Positions 35,321 through 45,467 of a DNA stretch of 64,000 nucleotides are shown one piece after another. The notes beneath the pieces are model-generated. The model was not told the DNA's origin, did not search any database, and worked only from the letters and a program-made list of their open reading frames with translations. A program made the position numbers and the translations under genes. Every line of letters begins with the position of its first letter. Positions within the stretch are counted from its first letter, which is position 1. The stretch lies in contig NZ_CP053845.1 of the NCBI RefSeq assembly GCF_013201975.1, forward strand, positions 1,302,001-1,366,000, given 5' to 3'. The stretch is from Campylobacter sp. CCUG 57310 (lineage in GTDB: Bacteria; Campylobacterota; Campylobacteria; Campylobacterales; Campylobacteraceae).

Positions 35321-35714
35321 GTCTATCCGAACTCTTTTCAGGTGCGATTACTTCAATATATTTGCCCCACGGCATTTGAAACGTGATGAGCTTTAAAAGC
35401 TCGTCATTTTCGTCTAAAATTCTAGTTTTAATGCCGCTTATGTCGTTATTTAGACTAAAACTTTTTAAATTTACGTCAGCATCTTTTGGGTGGATGGCGA
35501 TTATAAATTTCTCATCTTTGTCTTCTTTTATAAGCTCGCTATGAACGGGATTTAGATAAGTTCCTAAAATCAAAATTTTAAAATCTTGTTTGATTATTTC
35601 ACTCTTGCTTGTATAAGCCAAAAGCTCGTTTTTAAGAGGTTCGTGAATGACAATTTTATTAGAACACCCCAAAAAAGCCGTCATAAGAGCTAAAAATATC
35701 AGTAAATTTTTCAT
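35238..35714 (-). CDS. Lipoprotein, unknown function
   Basis: The 158-residue product has a lipoprotein signal peptide (lipobox AFLGC, Cys17) and a beta-rich soluble domain with IAIHPKDADVNLKSF and TFQMPWGKYIEV. Its 3' end overlaps slt by 83 bases tail to tail, in a different frame. A similar lipoprotein lies between slt and mobB in C. jejuni as I recall. No function is known. Confidence 0.8.
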   Translation of the reverse strand: MKNLLIFLALMTAFLGCSNKIVIHEPLKNELLAYTSKSEIIKQDFKILILGTYLNPVHSELIKEDKDEKFIIAIHPKDADVNLKSFSLNNDISGIKTRILDENDELLKLITFQMPWGKYIEVIAPEKSSDRLNLSFEIYPSNQVSLEFQKVSKSMYWN

Positions 35715-35788
35715 AATAATACCTTGAAATTTTTTCTTATTTTATCTTTAATTTGGGTAATTTTTGCTTTAAGAAAGCCTAAATTTGT

Positions 35789-35794
35789 TATAAT
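35789..35794 (+). promoter_or_regulatory. -10 box for mobB-fbp-metG operon
   Basis: TATAAT, with TTTG just upstream, lies 29 bases before the mobB ATG. Confidence 0.55.
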
Positions 35795-35822
35795 CTTACG
35801 AAAATTTAGAAGTTGGAACTAG

Positions 35823-36302
35823 ATGAAAAGATTGGCAATGGCGTTTTCAGGACCCTCAAATAGCGGCAAAACTACGCTTATATTAAAGGTAGGGCAAAAA
35901 TTTATAAAAGACGGACTAAAGGTGGTTATCATTAAGCACGATCCGGGCGACAAGGCTCGCTTTGACGTCGAAGGCAAGGATAGCTATAGATTTAGCGAGA
36001 TAGGTGCTGACGTGGTTGTGCTAAGCCCCACGCGCACGACATACTTTTCAAAAGAGCAAAAGAGTCTTGATGAAGTAGTGTCTATGGTGGGCGAATTTGA
36101 CCTACTGTTAGTAGAAGGGCTTAAAACCCTGCCGCTTCCTAGGCTAAGCGTGTTTAAGGACGAGATAAACGCTGAGTATATCGGGTTTTCAAACGCTATT
36201 GCAAGCTATAAAAAAGAGTGTGAATTTGATATTTTAAATATGAATTTAGACGATATAGACACTATTTGTGAGTGGATTTTACAAAACGCAAAGGCTTTAT
36301 GA
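35823..36302 (+). CDS. mobB: Molybdopterin-guanine dinucleotide biosynthesis protein B
   Basis: MobB is a GTP-binding accessory factor that helps MobA attach GMP to molybdopterin for enzymes such as formate dehydrogenase and Nap. The 159-residue protein has the P-loop [13 protein letters not shown] and the [19 protein letters not shown] box. Its stop overlaps the ATGATG start of fbp. Confidence 0.95.
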   Translation: MKRLAMAFSGPSNSGKTTLILKVGQKFIKDGLKVVIIKHDPGDKARFDVEGKDSYRFSEIGADVVVLSPTRTTYFSKEQKSLDEVVSMVGEFDLLLVEGLKTLPLPRLSVFKDEINAEYIGFSNAIASYKKECEFDILNMNLDDIDTICEWILQNAKAL

Positions 36303-37153
36303 TGGAAAGAATTTTTGAAACGATCAAACAAATCGCCGTTAAGATTGCAGAAGAGATAAAATTTGCCGATCTTGGCTACACAGATCACGCAAACGCTACT
36401 GGAGATACCCAGCTTAAGCTTGATGTGCTAAGTGATGAGATCATCACGCGCGAATTTGCAAATTTAGAGTGCGTAAAAGCGCTGGTTAGCGAGGAAAAGG
36501 ACAAAATTTTAGCGCTTAACGAAAATGCAAAATTCATAGTAGCATACGATCCGCTTGACGGCTCAAGCTTAGTTGATGTAAATTTTGCTATAGGCTCGAT
36601 ATTTGGCATATATGCAAACGAACTAAAGCCTGAAAATTTAGTAGCTTCGGCATATAGCGTCTATGGGCCGCGCCTTGAGCTGGTTATCTGCACGGATAAG
36701 CCAAAGCTTTATAGACTTAACAAAGAGGGGAAATTTCAATTTATCAAAGATTTGCAGTTAAAAGAAAAAGGCAAGCTAAACGCCACGGGCGCTACGCAAA
36801 AAGGCTGGAGCGATACGCACGCTAAATTTATAAGAGAGCTTTTTGAGCAAGGATACCGCTTAAGATATTCAGGCGCAATGGTGAGCGACCTGCATCAAAT
36901 TTTGCTAAAAGGCGGCGGGCTTTTTAGCTACCCGGCTACCACCGATGCGCCAAACGGCAAGCTTAGAATGCTTTTTGAAGTGCTGCCTTTTGCCTTTATC
37001 TATGAGCGCGCAGGCGGAGCTACGAGTGACGGCTACTCTGCAAGTCTTTTTGATATAAAGATAGAAAAAATCCACCAAACCACACCATGCTTCTTTGGCT
37101 CAAAAGACGAGATAAAGACGCTACACAAATTTTACGGAAGCAAAAATGGCTGA
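36302..37153 (+). CDS. fbp: Fructose-1,6-bisphosphatase class I
   Basis: Fbp makes fructose-6-phosphate in gluconeogenesis, vital for an organism that does not use glucose. The 283-residue protein has the metal site [20 protein letters not shown] and the active-site EYSGAMVSD-type region [12 protein letters not shown], plus [12 protein letters not shown]. The second of two adjoining ATGs is preferred because AAAGG lies 7 bases before it. It overlaps mobB and the next gene. Confidence 0.95.
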   Translation: MERIFETIKQIAVKIAEEIKFADLGYTDHANATGDTQLKLDVLSDEIITREFANLECVKALVSEEKDKILALNENAKFIVAYDPLDGSSLVDVNFAIGSIFGIYANELKPENLVASAYSVYGPRLELVICTDKPKLYRLNKEGKFQFIKDLQLKEKGKLNATGATQKGWSDTHAKFIRELFEQGYRLRYSGAMVSDLHQILLKGGGLFSYPATTDAPNGKLRMLFEVLPFAFIYERAGGATSDGYSASLFDIKIEKIHQTTPCFFGSKDEIKTLHKFYGSKNG

Positions 37154-37349
37154 CGAGCTTAAGCAAAAAGACAAATTCGAGCTTGAGCTTGATAACCAAA
37201 TAGACATATTAAAGTCATGCCAATCTCAAAAAAACCTAACAAGCTGTTTTGCCTGCGAAAATTTATTTGAATGCGAAATTCGTAAAAATTATGTTGATGC
37301 CGTCTATAATTCGATGTCTAAGGGCAGCACCGGCGGATTTGATTTTTAA
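37146..37349 (+). CDS. Small Cys-containing conserved protein
   Basis: The 67-residue protein has four Cys ([16 protein letters not shown]) spaced C-x11-C-x2-C-x6-C, a possible metal-binding set, and a Ser/Gly-rich tail ending STGGFDF. No signal peptide, so probably cytoplasmic. It overlaps fbp by 8 bases and precedes metG by 12. It is retained at this place in C. jejuni as I recall, which argues it is real; function unknown. Confidence 0.8.
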   Translation: MADELKQKDKFELELDNQIDILKSCQSQKNLTSCFACENLFECEIRKNYVDAVYNSMSKGSTGGFDF

Positions 37350-37361
37350 TTAAGGAAGATT

Positions 37362-39257
37362 ATGAAAGCTTATATAACAACACCTATTTATTATGTAAAT
37401 GACGTTCCTCATATCGGACACGCCTACACTACGATCATCGCCGATACGATGGCTAGATTTGCAAGGCTTAAAGGCGAAGAGACGTTTTTTTTAACAGGAA
37501 CCGATGAGCACGGACAAAAGATAGAACAAGCTGCGCAAAAAAAAGGCAAAAGCCCAAAAGCATACGCAGACGAGATAAGCGCAAAATTTAAAGAGCTTTG
37601 GGATGAATTTGAGATAAGTTACGATCACTTTATCCGAACGACCGATGAGAGCCACAAACTAACCGTTCAAAACGCTTTTAACAAAATGCTTGAAAAAGGC
37701 GACATCTACAAAGGCGAATACGAGGGTTTTTACTGTGTTAGCTGCGAGACGTTTTTTACCCAAACTCAACTTTTAGATAACGAGTGCTGTCCTGACTGTG
37801 GGCGACCGACAAACTTAGTCAAAGAGGAAAGCTACTTTTTTAAACTATCAAAATACGAAGACGCCCTGCTTAAATGGTACGAGCAAAATGAGCAGTGCAT
37901 ACTTCCGAAAGGTAAGAAAAACGAAGTTGTAAGCTTCGTAAAAGGAGGACTTAAGGACCTATCCATAACTCGCACCAGCTTTGACTGGGGTGTAAAACTG
38001 CCTGCAAATTTAAATGAACCAAAGCACGTGATGTATGTCTGGCTTGATGCGCTAATGAACTATCTTTCAGCACTTGGCTACACTAGAGACGGCGAGAAAA
38101 TGGGCTTTTGGGAAAATGCGGTACACTTAGTCGGCAAGGATATCTTGCGCTTTCATGCGATTTACTGGCCAGCGTTTTTGATGAGTCTTGATTTGCCGCT
38201 TCCTAAGCATATCGCAGCACACGGTTGGTGGACTAGAAACGGCGAAAAGATGAGCAAGAGCAAGGGCAACGTAGTCGTGCCAAAAGAGGTTGCAGACGCT
38301 TATGGACTTGAAAATTTCAGATACTTTATGCTGCGTGAAGTACCTTTTGGTCAAGACGGGGATTTCTCGCAAAAAGCACTTATCGAGCGCATAAACTCAG
38401 AGCTCAGCAACGATCTTGGAAACTTGCTAAACCGCATAATCGGAATGAGCGGTAAATACTCAAACTACGAAATTTCAAGCAAAGACGTAAAAAAATACCA
38501 TAAAGAAATCTTGGACGAATCAACCGCTCATCTAAAAGCAGCTTGTGAGAATTTAGAAATTTTTGCCACAAATCGCTACTTAGAGGAGCTTTGGCGAGCG
38601 CTAAATATCGCAAACGCAAGCATTGCAAAATTTGAGCCTTGGAATTTGATAAAAGAAGGAAAAAAAGATGAAGCAAACGCTCTTGTAAGCCTTTGTGCGA
38701 ATTTACTTGCGCGCGTGGCAATCTTGCTAAGTCCTGCGATGCCAAAGACTTGTGAGAAGATAGCCAATGCGATGAAATTTGAAATTTCAACTCAAAATTA
38801 TCAAAAGATAATACTTGAAAACGAAGTTTTAGACTTTGTTTGCGAGCCTACGGCGCCGCTCTTTCCAAAGATAGAAAAAGAGCTTATGAGCACTCCTGCA
38901 CCAAGCGTAGCCGAACCTAGCAAAGACGAAACGCCAAAGATAAAGATAGATGAGTTTAAAAGGTGTGTTATCAAAGTTGGAACTATCTTAGAGGCTTCAA
39001 ATATCGAAGGCAGCGACAAACTACTTAAATTTAAGATAGATCTTGGCGAAAGCGAGCCAAGACAGATCGTATCGGGAATCGCTAAATTTTATGATCCAAA
39101 AGAGCTTGTCGGCAAGCAGGTTTGCGTGCTGGCAAATTTAAAAGAGGCTAAGATATTTGGCAATATCTCTCAAGGCATGATACTTACGGCAGAAGACGAC
39201 TTGCTAGCGCTGTTAAGTCCTATCTCAAGCGTTAAAAACGGAGCGATCGTCGGCTAA
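37362..39257 (+). CDS. metG: Methionyl-tRNA synthetase
   Basis: MetG charges initiator and elongator tRNA-Met. The 631-residue protein has the HIGH motif (DVPHIGHAY), a zinc knuckle (CVSC...CCPDC, about residues 125-148), the KMSKS motif (EKMSKSKGN) and a C-terminal tRNA-binding domain (about 525-631, KRCVIKVGTILEAS) joined by a Pro-rich linker. The downstream gene starts at the base after the stop. Confidence 0.98.
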   Translation: MKAYITTPIYYVNDVPHIGHAYTTIIADTMARFARLKGEETFFLTGTDEHGQKIEQAAQKKGKSPKAYADEISAKFKELWDEFEISYDHFIRTTDESHKLTVQNAFNKMLEKGDIYKGEYEGFYCVSCETFFTQTQLLDNECCPDCGRPTNLVKEESYFFKLSKYEDALLKWYEQNEQCILPKGKKNEVVSFVKGGLKDLSITRTSFDWGVKLPANLNEPKHVMYVWLDALMNYLSALGYTRDGEKMGFWENAVHLVGKDILRFHAIYWPAFLMSLDLPLPKHIAAHGWWTRNGEKMSKSKGNVVVPKEVADAYGLENFRYFMLREVPFGQDGDFSQKALIERINSELSNDLGNLLNRIIGMSGKYSNYEISSKDVKKYHKEILDESTAHLKAACENLEIFATNRYLEELWRALNIANASIAKFEPWNLIKEGKKDEANALVSLCANLLARVAILLSPAMPKTCEKIANAMKFEISTQNYQKIILENEVLDFVCEPTAPLFPKIEKELMSTPAPSVAEPSKDETPKIKIDEFKRCVIKVGTILEASNIEGSDKLLKFKIDLGESEPRQIVSGIAKFYDPKELVGKQVCVLANLKEAKIFGNISQGMILTAEDDLLALLSPISSVKNGAIVG

Positions 39258-40247
39258 ATGATGAATATAGAAAACTTAAAACGTCTAATCAACGGCGATA
39301 GCATGAATACGCCAAGTGTCACAAGCGTTGTTGATTTTTCGTTTGAGGCTAAGAGTATTCGCCAAGGGTACGCATATATAGGCATAGATGCTACGCAAGA
39401 AGACATCAAAGAAGCTACGGCAAACGGGGCATACGCGGTCTTAATCGATAAAGAGTGCGAGATTACTGACAAGGAAGTCGCATTTATCAGAGTTGATAAT
39501 CTAAATACGGCTATCATGCGTCTGGTTCGCTTTGAGAGTAGCTCAAAAAGACTTAAATTCTGCTCCATAAATGCCGTTCAAAAGGCTATCTTAAAGCGTA
39601 TGAGTCTAGCAAAAAACGCATCTATCCTTCCGACTGACATAAAAGAGCTCTTTATCAAAATTTTTCACGCCAAAGAGGCCGATACGTTCTTTTGCGATGA
39701 TCTTAAAATTCTCTCTAAGGTTGCGCCTTTTTACGATACCGCATGGACAGATATGAGTGCTGAAGCCATAAATGAAGGCTCGATTTTCTTTACGACTCTT
39801 ATTTGTAGCGGCATCTATTATCAAAATTTGGCTATATCCAAAGTCTTTAAAGGATTTTTAGCAGGACTCATAGGATATCTAAACAAAAACGAGATCGAAT
39901 TTAGACTCGGTGATCTGCGAGGGATCGAGCACTTTGAGCCGATATTTGTGGATAGAAATTTTAAAATCACTCCATTTGGAGCAAGCTTTAGGGCTTTTAT
40001 AGTAGAAAACGACGAATCTCTTTTTGAGATGGAAGCAAATTTTTTAAGGCGAAATTTTAGCGAAATGATAGAAATTTGCGTTCCTGCAAATTTCAGATCA
40101 AATTTAGAACCAACCTTTGTTTTTAATGATTTAAGTGAGCTTAAAGAGCTTACAAATTTCCGATATGCGCTTGTTAAATGCCAAAAATCAGAACTGGAAG
40201 CGATGCTAAACAAGCAAGACAAAGAGGCGAATTTATTTGGATTTTAA
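39258..40247 (+). CDS. Protein with a MurF-like N-terminal domain, unknown function
   Basis: This 329-residue protein lacks a signal peptide. Residues 24-95 (SFEAKSIRQGYAYIGIDATQ, ATANGAYAVLIDKE, VAFIRVDNLNTAIMRL) closely follow the N-terminal substrate-binding domain of MurF/MurE ligases. The ATP-binding P-loop and the central ligase domain do not follow; the rest is unrecognised. So it may bind a UDP-muramyl peptide without ligating, or be a decayed paralogue that gained another role. It follows metG directly and ends near a weak hairpin. Confidence 0.65.
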   Translation: MMNIENLKRLINGDSMNTPSVTSVVDFSFEAKSIRQGYAYIGIDATQEDIKEATANGAYAVLIDKECEITDKEVAFIRVDNLNTAIMRLVRFESSSKRLKFCSINAVQKAILKRMSLAKNASILPTDIKELFIKIFHAKEADTFFCDDLKILSKVAPFYDTAWTDMSAEAINEGSIFFTTLICSGIYYQNLAISKVFKGFLAGLIGYLNKNEIEFRLGDLRGIEHFEPIFVDRNFKITPFGASFRAFIVENDESLFEMEANFLRRNFSEMIEICVPANFRSNLEPTFVFNDLSELKELTNFRYALVKCQKSELEAMLNKQDKEANLFGF

Positions 40248-40285
40248 GCAGTAATCCCGCCAAAACTAAATACAAAAAACTGCTT
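40246..40285 (+). terminator. Weak terminator candidate
   Basis: AAGCAGT and ACTGCTT (7 bp) flank a 26-base loop, followed by TTGAT. It overlaps the stop of the MurF-N-like gene. Confidence 0.3.
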
Positions 40286-40403
40286 TTGATGGCTTAGTCT
40301 AATTAATTTTACTTGCGTATTATAAATTTCTCTTATCGACACTAGTGATAAATTTACTTACTGATAGGTTCTTTGCAAACTCATGTGTTAAAAGCAAATT
40401 TGT

Positions 40404-41078
40404 TTAGTTTGTTGTTTTCTTATACCCTATCTCATCTCTTACGCCCGCTTGCTTAAATCCTCTAAGCCTAAGCAAGCAGCTATCACACTGCCCGCACGCC
40501 TCCTCTTCGCTCTCATAACAGCTCCAAGTAAGCTCTAAAGGCACTTTAAATTTCAAAGCCTTTTGCACGATATCAGCCTTTGTAAGATTTACAAGCGGGG
40601 TTTTTATCTCTATCTTTGTTTTTATAGCCGTGCCTTCGTTTATAACCGCCGTCATCTTATCTATAAACTCGCTCGTGCAGTCAGGATAGCCGCTTCCGTC
40701 AGCCTCTATCACTCCGATATATATCGCTTCGGCTCCTTCTTTTTCGGCAAGCGAGGCGGCGATTGATAAAAATATTCCATTGCGATACGGCACGTAAGTT
40801 ATAGGGATATCTTCTCCAAGGCTATTTTTAGGAACGTCTATAGATGTATCGGTTAGTGCGCTACCTCCGATATGAGCGATGAAGCTAACATCAAGCACCA
40901 AGGATTTGCTTACGCCAAGATCGGCGCAAATTTGATAAAAAGCCTCGCGCTCTTTTTTCATGGTGAGCTGATTGTAATCAAAATGAAGCGCTATTATCTC
41001 ATACCCGGCACGCTTTGCCATATAGGCACAAAGAGTGCTATCCATGCCTCCGCTTATGATACAAACCGCCTTTTTCAT
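40404..41078 (-). CDS. queC: 7-cyano-7-deazaguanine synthase
   Basis: QueC makes preQ0 from carboxy-deazaguanine in the queuosine pathway for tRNA. The 224-residue enzyme has the pyrophosphatase loop [11 protein letters not shown] and the C-terminal zinc cysteines [15 protein letters not shown]. It is monocistronic, facing the MurF-N-like gene. Confidence 0.97.
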   Translation of the reverse strand: MKKAVCIISGGMDSTLCAYMAKRAGYEIIALHFDYNQLTMKKEREAFYQICADLGVSKSLVLDVSFIAHIGGSALTDTSIDVPKNSLGEDIPITYVPYRNGIFLSIAASLAEKEGAEAIYIGVIEADGSGYPDCTSEFIDKMTAVINEGTAIKTKIEIKTPLVNLTKADIVQKALKFKVPLELTWSCYESEEEACGQCDSCLLRLRGFKQAGVRDEIGYKKTTN

Positions 41079-41149
41079 CTATTGCCTTTGGTCTAAATTT
41101 GATGTTTTGCTTTAAATTTGAGTTTATAAATGCAAAATTTAGCTAAAAT

Positions 41150-41155
41150 TATACT
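41150..41155 (+). promoter_or_regulatory. Possible -10 box for ybeY
   Basis: TATACT lies 27 bases before the ybeY ATG. Confidence 0.35.
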
Positions 41156-41181
41156 CAAATTTATCAAAGGAAGTCTTATAA

Positions 41182-41592
41182 ATGATACTTTGCGAAGATG
41201 ATTATCCCGAAATTTTAGATGAAATTTGCGAATTTTTAACAAGCGGCGACGTGGAATTAAGTTTCGTTGATAATGAGCAGATGAGAGAGATAAATCTAAG
41301 CCAAAGGGGTATCGATAAGACAACAGATGTGCTTAGCTTTCCGCTTGTTTATCAACTTCATTTGCCTCTTGGATGCGTTGTTATAAACACAAACTTGGCA
41401 GAGCAAAAAGCTGTCGAACTAGGGCATGAAAGAGATTCCGAAATAGCCCTACTCTTTACGCACGGCTTGCTTCACCTGCTTGGCTTTGATCATGAGATAG
41501 ATAGCGGAGAAATGAGAGCTAAGGAGTGCGAAGTGATAGAGAAATTTAGCCTTCCAAAAAGCCTGATAGTGCGCACTATGGATGAGGATTAA
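41182..41592 (+). CDS. ybeY: Endoribonuclease YbeY
   Basis: YbeY is a zinc RNase in 16S rRNA 3' maturation and ribosome quality control. The 136-residue protein has the metal motif [12 protein letters not shown] near the C-terminus and the TTDVLSFPL strand. AAAGGAAG precedes the ATG. Its TAA stop shares bases with the stop of the convergent mrdA gene. Confidence 0.96.
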   Translation: MILCEDDYPEILDEICEFLTSGDVELSFVDNEQMREINLSQRGIDKTTDVLSFPLVYQLHLPLGCVVINTNLAEQKAVELGHERDSEIALLFTHGLLHLLGFDHEIDSGEMRAKECEVIEKFSLPKSLIVRTMDED

Positions 41593-43457
41593 GAGGCTTT
41601 CTTTTTCTCTTTTTTCTTCTCTTCTTCGAGTTTCTTTTTCTCTTCTTTTTCAAGAGTGCTTTCGATAACGTATTTTTGATCTATGTAGCCAAGCTCTATA
41701 AGCTTGTTAAAAATTTTAGCCGTAAGCGGTCCTGCGGCAAGTCCGCCGTGTCCGCCATGCTCTATGATGACGGTTACGACATATCTTGGATTTTCATAAG
41801 GACCGTAAGTAGTCATCCACGCATGAGAGCGCTGAAGATACTTCATATCTTCTTCTTTCATACGTTTTTTCTCTGTTTGCGAGATCGCTACGACCTGTGC
41901 GGTTCCCGTTTTTGCCGCAAGCTTTAGCTTTGCCTCCTTAAAGTGCTTAAACGCCGTGCCTTTTTGGTGATTTGCAACCTCATACATCGCTTTTCTTATA
42001 TATGGAAGCTGTTTTTTCTCAAAAGCCGTGAATACATCATCGCTTTGCTCAAATTTAGCCACCTCTTCACCCACACTATGCAAAAAATGCGGTGTGATAT
42101 TTTTGCCGGTTGCAAGCATGGCGGTATGTCTTGCTATCTGCATAGGGGTTACTAAGAAATTTCCCTGTCCAATGGAGCTATTTAAAGTCTCGCCGTGATA
42201 CCAAGGCTGACCGTACTTTTGCATCTTCCATTCACGACTCGGCACGATTCCTATAAATTCATTAGGTAGATCAACTCCAGTTTTTTGACCAAACCCAAGG
42301 CGCTCGAGCACCGGTGCGATAGCGTCTATACCGATTTTAAGGCTACCTTTGTAAAAATAATCATCACAACTTTCTCTAATCGCCGAGTTCATATCTACAA
42401 AACCGTGTCCGTACTGGTTCCAGCACCTAAAATTTCGTCCGCCGACCTCAAGAGTGCCGCTACAATAATACCCCGAGCTTCTATCCATCTTGCCTGAGTT
42501 TAAAAATGCAAGCGCAACGCCCATTTTGATAACGGACCCTGGAGGATAGTGTCCGTTTACCAGCTTATTTAAAAAGGGATGATCTATACCGTTTATCAGC
42601 TCGTCCCATTTGGCTTTTGAAATTCCCGTCACAAAAGGGTTTAAGTCATACTCAGGAAAGCTTCCAGCCGCCAAAATCGAGCCGTCTCGCACATCCATTA
42701 CGATAACAGCGCCTGCGTCTTTGTCAAAAATTTCTTCCACATATCTTTGCATCTCAAGATCGATGCTTAGAGTGATATCTCTGCTCTTTGGATAGGTCAT
42801 AGATATCTCTTCTACCTGCTCGTTTAGGGCATTTACCTTTATCTTCCTAACGCCCTCCTCGCCTTGCAAGATAGAGTTGTAAAACCTCTCTATACCGCTT
42901 TTACCCGTGTGATTGGTAAGCTTGGCGATAGGGTCGTTTAAAACATCATCTTTGTTCGCTCTTCCCACGTAGCCGATGATATGAGAAGCAAGGTGCGAAT
43001 ATGGATAATGCCTTTTGGAAGCGGGCTTTACGCTTAAAACTTCACGAAGCGAAAGCGAAGAGATGTGAGGTATCATCGTGTCATAATCGATAAAATTTAT
43101 GATCTCGATGAAGTCTTGATTATAAGGCGAATCGGCTTTAACGTAATCGCGTTTTAGCTTGGTAACGTTTATATCTTCAAAAATTTGGGCCAAATTTAAA
43201 AGCTCTTCGTCTAAAATTTTACTCTTGCTTAAATGCGGCTTGACAGATACCGAAAATCCAAGACGATTTACCGCTACAGGATTTCCTTTAACGTCTAAAA
43301 TTTGCCCTCTTACAGGGGGAATAAATTGAGATTTTACTACGTTTTGCTCGGCAATCTCTTCGTAAATTTCGTTTGACTTGATACTAATATGATAAATTCT
43401 AACAAGCAGCAAGATCCAAACGCTAAATATGACGGCAAAAACTATGCGCATTCTCAT
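41589..43457 (-). CDS. mrdA: Penicillin-binding protein 2 (elongasome transpeptidase)
   Basis: A class B PBP cross-linking peptidoglycan during cell elongation. The 622-residue protein has one N-terminal membrane anchor, a dimerisation domain (about 50-200) and the transpeptidase domain with SVIK (in PPGSVIKMG), the SCDDYF box and KTGTAQ. The C-terminal tail is strikingly rich in Lys and Glu (about the last 25 residues). It overlaps the upstream membrane-protein gene by 4 bases. Confidence 0.95.
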   Translation of the reverse strand: MRMRIVFAVIFSVWILLLVRIYHISIKSNEIYEEIAEQNVVKSQFIPPVRGQILDVKGNPVAVNRLGFSVSVKPHLSKSKILDEELLNLAQIFEDINVTKLKRDYVKADSPYNQDFIEIINFIDYDTMIPHISSLSLREVLSVKPASKRHYPYSHLASHIIGYVGRANKDDVLNDPIAKLTNHTGKSGIERFYNSILQGEEGVRKIKVNALNEQVEEISMTYPKSRDITLSIDLEMQRYVEEIFDKDAGAVIVMDVRDGSILAAGSFPEYDLNPFVTGISKAKWDELINGIDHPFLNKLVNGHYPPGSVIKMGVALAFLNSGKMDRSSGYYCSGTLEVGGRNFRCWNQYGHGFVDMNSAIRESCDDYFYKGSLKIGIDAIAPVLERLGFGQKTGVDLPNEFIGIVPSREWKMQKYGQPWYHGETLNSSIGQGNFLVTPMQIARHTAMLATGKNITPHFLHSVGEEVAKFEQSDDVFTAFEKKQLPYIRKAMYEVANHQKGTAFKHFKEAKLKLAAKTGTAQVVAISQTEKKRMKEEDMKYLQRSHAWMTTYGPYENPRYVVTVIIEHGGHGGLAAGPLTAKIFNKLIELGYIDQKYVIESTLEKEEKKKLEEEKKKEKKKAS

Positions 43458-43960
43458 GCAAATCGCTCGCGAAATAAAATAGTCGCCAAAAGAGCTTCAA
43501 AGGCTATGTAAATAAAATACTTGTGGTCAAAATTTAGCATATGTAAATTTGCGACGTATCGCAATAGTAAAGTGATCAAACAAGTCATAAAGTATCCGCT
43601 TGCGACAAAAACTATAAGCAAAATTTCACGCGATTTAAATGTTACAAGCAGCCAATCAGAAACCAGATAATAAAACAGCAAAAACCCTATCATCGTAGAA
43701 AAAAGCGCATATCCATGCACCTGCTCGGCAAAAATCAGATAAAAGATAGCAAAATACCATCTTTTGTCATACTTTTTGACTTTTTTATTTTTTTCGATAT
43801 TTAAGATAATCATATAGGTAAAAAATATACCTATAAGCGGCGGCAAGTAGGTAGCTACGCTTGTGGCGGCTTGATATACAAGCAAAAACGCCGTCCAAAG
43901 AGCGAATTTTAGAATTTGTAAATCAGAGCTATTTCGTCGCATACCGGAAAGTGCTTGCAT
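43454..43960 (-). CDS. Membrane protein in MreD position
   Basis: A 168-residue protein with five or six hydrophobic segments, ending in the stop that overlaps the mrdA start. In many bacteria mreD occupies this place before mrdA, and size and topology fit, but I see no clear MreD signature, so this is a positional guess. The start could also be the Met 6 codons further in. It overlaps the acetyltransferase gene by 52 bases. Confidence 0.65.
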   Translation of the reverse strand: MQALSGMRRNSSDLQILKFALWTAFLLVYQAATSVATYLPPLIGIFFTYMIILNIEKNKKVKKYDKRWYFAIFYLIFAEQVHGYALFSTMIGFLLFYYLVSDWLLVTFKSREILLIVFVASGYFMTCLITLLLRYVANLHMLNFDHKYFIYIAFEALLATILFRERFA

Positions 43961-44391
43961 TTAATACAATCGGCCCAAATTTTTTGCGCAGGCAAATCAG
44001 ACTTTGGAATTTCAACAAAACCAAGCTTTTCAAAGAAGCTTTTTCGGTAAGTTAGAGTAAAAACGGTCTTGATTTCATACTCTTTAGCCTCCCTAAGTAT
44101 CTTTTGTACGAGCTTGCTTCCAACTCCGCCGCCTCTTAAATTTTTAGACACTACAAGGCTTCTAACCTCGGCTAAATTTACAGTATGTATATGAAGTGCA
44201 CAAAACCCGACAATCTCTTCTTCTTTGCCGTCTTGATGCAAACAAGCAAGCATATAAGACCTGATATTGGTTGAAATTTCATCGTCACTTCTTGGCAGGA
44301 TAAGTCCGCTTGCAACCTCTTCACGGACAAGCTCTTGCATAGCTTTTATATCTTTTAGTTTAGGCTTTCTGAAGTTTATTGCGCCGTTCAT
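43909..44391 (-). CDS. GNAT acetyltransferase, ArgA-like
   Basis: The 160-residue protein is a single GNAT domain: VRSLVVSKNLRGGGVGSKLVQKI is motif A with the acetyl-CoA pyrophosphate loop, and FEKLGFVEI is motif B. Short N-acetylglutamate synthases look like this, so a first step in arginine synthesis is likely. A C-terminal Cys set (CIKCKHFPVC) is an added feature that may bind metal. It lies directly after engB on this strand. Confidence 0.75.
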   Translation of the reverse strand: MNGAINFRKPKLKDIKAMQELVREEVASGLILPRSDDEISTNIRSYMLACLHQDGKEEEIVGFCALHIHTVNLAEVRSLVVSKNLRGGGVGSKLVQKILREAKEYEIKTVFTLTYRKSFFEKLGFVEIPKSDLPAQKIWADCIKCKHFPVCDEIALIYKF

Positions 44392-44988
44392 CTATACACC
44401 CAATGCATTTTTTACTATTAGCTCATTAGCTTTATCAATGCCTATCTTTTTAAGAACAGATACAAAGTGAGCGTTTGGATAGGCCTTTAAAGCTGCGCTT
44501 TTTTCGCTTTGATTTAGTTTATCCGCCTTTGTTAGGATGTTTAAAATTCTCTGATCGGCTCTTAAAAAGCTTTGCAGGTAGTCATTTACATTTTTATCTA
44601 TCTCAAGATCAAAATGCCTACTATCTATAAGATGAACGAACAACTTGATATTAGATCTTTGTTTTAAATATTCGTCTAAATTTCTCTTCCATTCGTTATG
44701 CATACTTTTTGCCACTCTTGCATAACCAAAACCGGGCAGATCGACAAATACAAGATTGATTCTTTGCTCATCGTATTCGTAGCCTACTTCAAAAAAATTT
44801 ATAAGCTGAGTTTTACCTGGAGTAGAAGAGCTTTTGGCTAAATTTTTATGATTTACAAGAGCGTTTATAAGGCTACTTTTGCCCACATTTGATCGCCCCA
44901 AAAAAGCAACCTCGCTACCGCTAACAGGTGGAGCTAGGGAAATATTTGGCGCCGAGATTAAAAATTTAGCATTAAGCGCTCTAATCAC
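44392..44988 (-). CDS. engB: Ribosome biogenesis GTPase EngB (YihA/YsxC)
   Basis: EngB is an essential GTPase in large-subunit assembly. The 198-residue protein has G1 GRSNVGKSSLINAL, G3 DLPGFGYA, and G4 TKADK (NILTKADKLNQ). The start overlaps the stop of lptA by 4 bases. Confidence 0.96.
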   Translation of the reverse strand: MIRALNAKFLISAPNISLAPPVSGSEVAFLGRSNVGKSSLINALVNHKNLAKSSSTPGKTQLINFFEVGYEYDEQRINLVFVDLPGFGYARVAKSMHNEWKRNLDEYLKQRSNIKLFVHLIDSRHFDLEIDKNVNDYLQSFLRADQRILNILTKADKLNQSEKSAALKAYPNAHFVSVLKKIGIDKANELIVKNALGV

Positions 44989-45467
44989 TTGTTCTTACTC
45001 TTTTCTTCAACCTGAAAGATAAATTTAACCGGCTTTTTGTTTCCGCTATTTACATTATACGTTCCGCTGTTTTGATTTACGGTTATCTTTTCGCCATAGA
45101 CTTTTTTATCGGTTTCTTCTTCGTGCAAAAAGCCGTTTCCGTTTATGGTGTATAAATTCGGTGCAGGCTCGTAAATAAGCTCGTTTCCGCTTCCGTTGTA
45201 ATTTTTATTTTGTATAATGACTTTAAATTTGGCATCTCCGCTGGCTACATATTTAAGAGGGTTTCTTTTGGCGTCAAAGTATATCAAAACCTTATTTGCC
45301 GTTAAAACATCCTTGCCCTTTTTTATATTTACATTTCCGCTAAATTCGCTTATAAGCTTTTTTTCATCGGCGTAAAAATCATCAGCGGTTACCTCTACCT
45401 GCTCCGCAAAAAGAGCCGACAAACCAAATAAAACAAAAGCCCAAATTATCTTTTTTCCTCTATCCAT
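44985..45467 (-). CDS. lptA: LptA-like periplasmic lipooligosaccharide transport protein
   Basis: LptA bridges the periplasm, carrying lipooligosaccharide from LptC to LptD. The 160-residue protein has a signal peptide (about 1-21) and an OstA-type beta-jellyroll with VTADDFYADEKKLISEFSGNV. It overlaps lptC by 22 bases. The Lys-rich C-terminus is family-typical. Confidence 0.9.
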   Translation of the reverse strand: MDRGKKIIWAFVLFGLSALFAEQVEVTADDFYADEKKLISEFSGNVNIKKGKDVLTANKVLIYFDAKRNPLKYVASGDAKFKVIIQNKNYNGSGNELIYEPAPNLYTINGNGFLHEEETDKKVYGEKITVNQNSGTYNVNSGNKKPVKFIFQVEEKSKNK

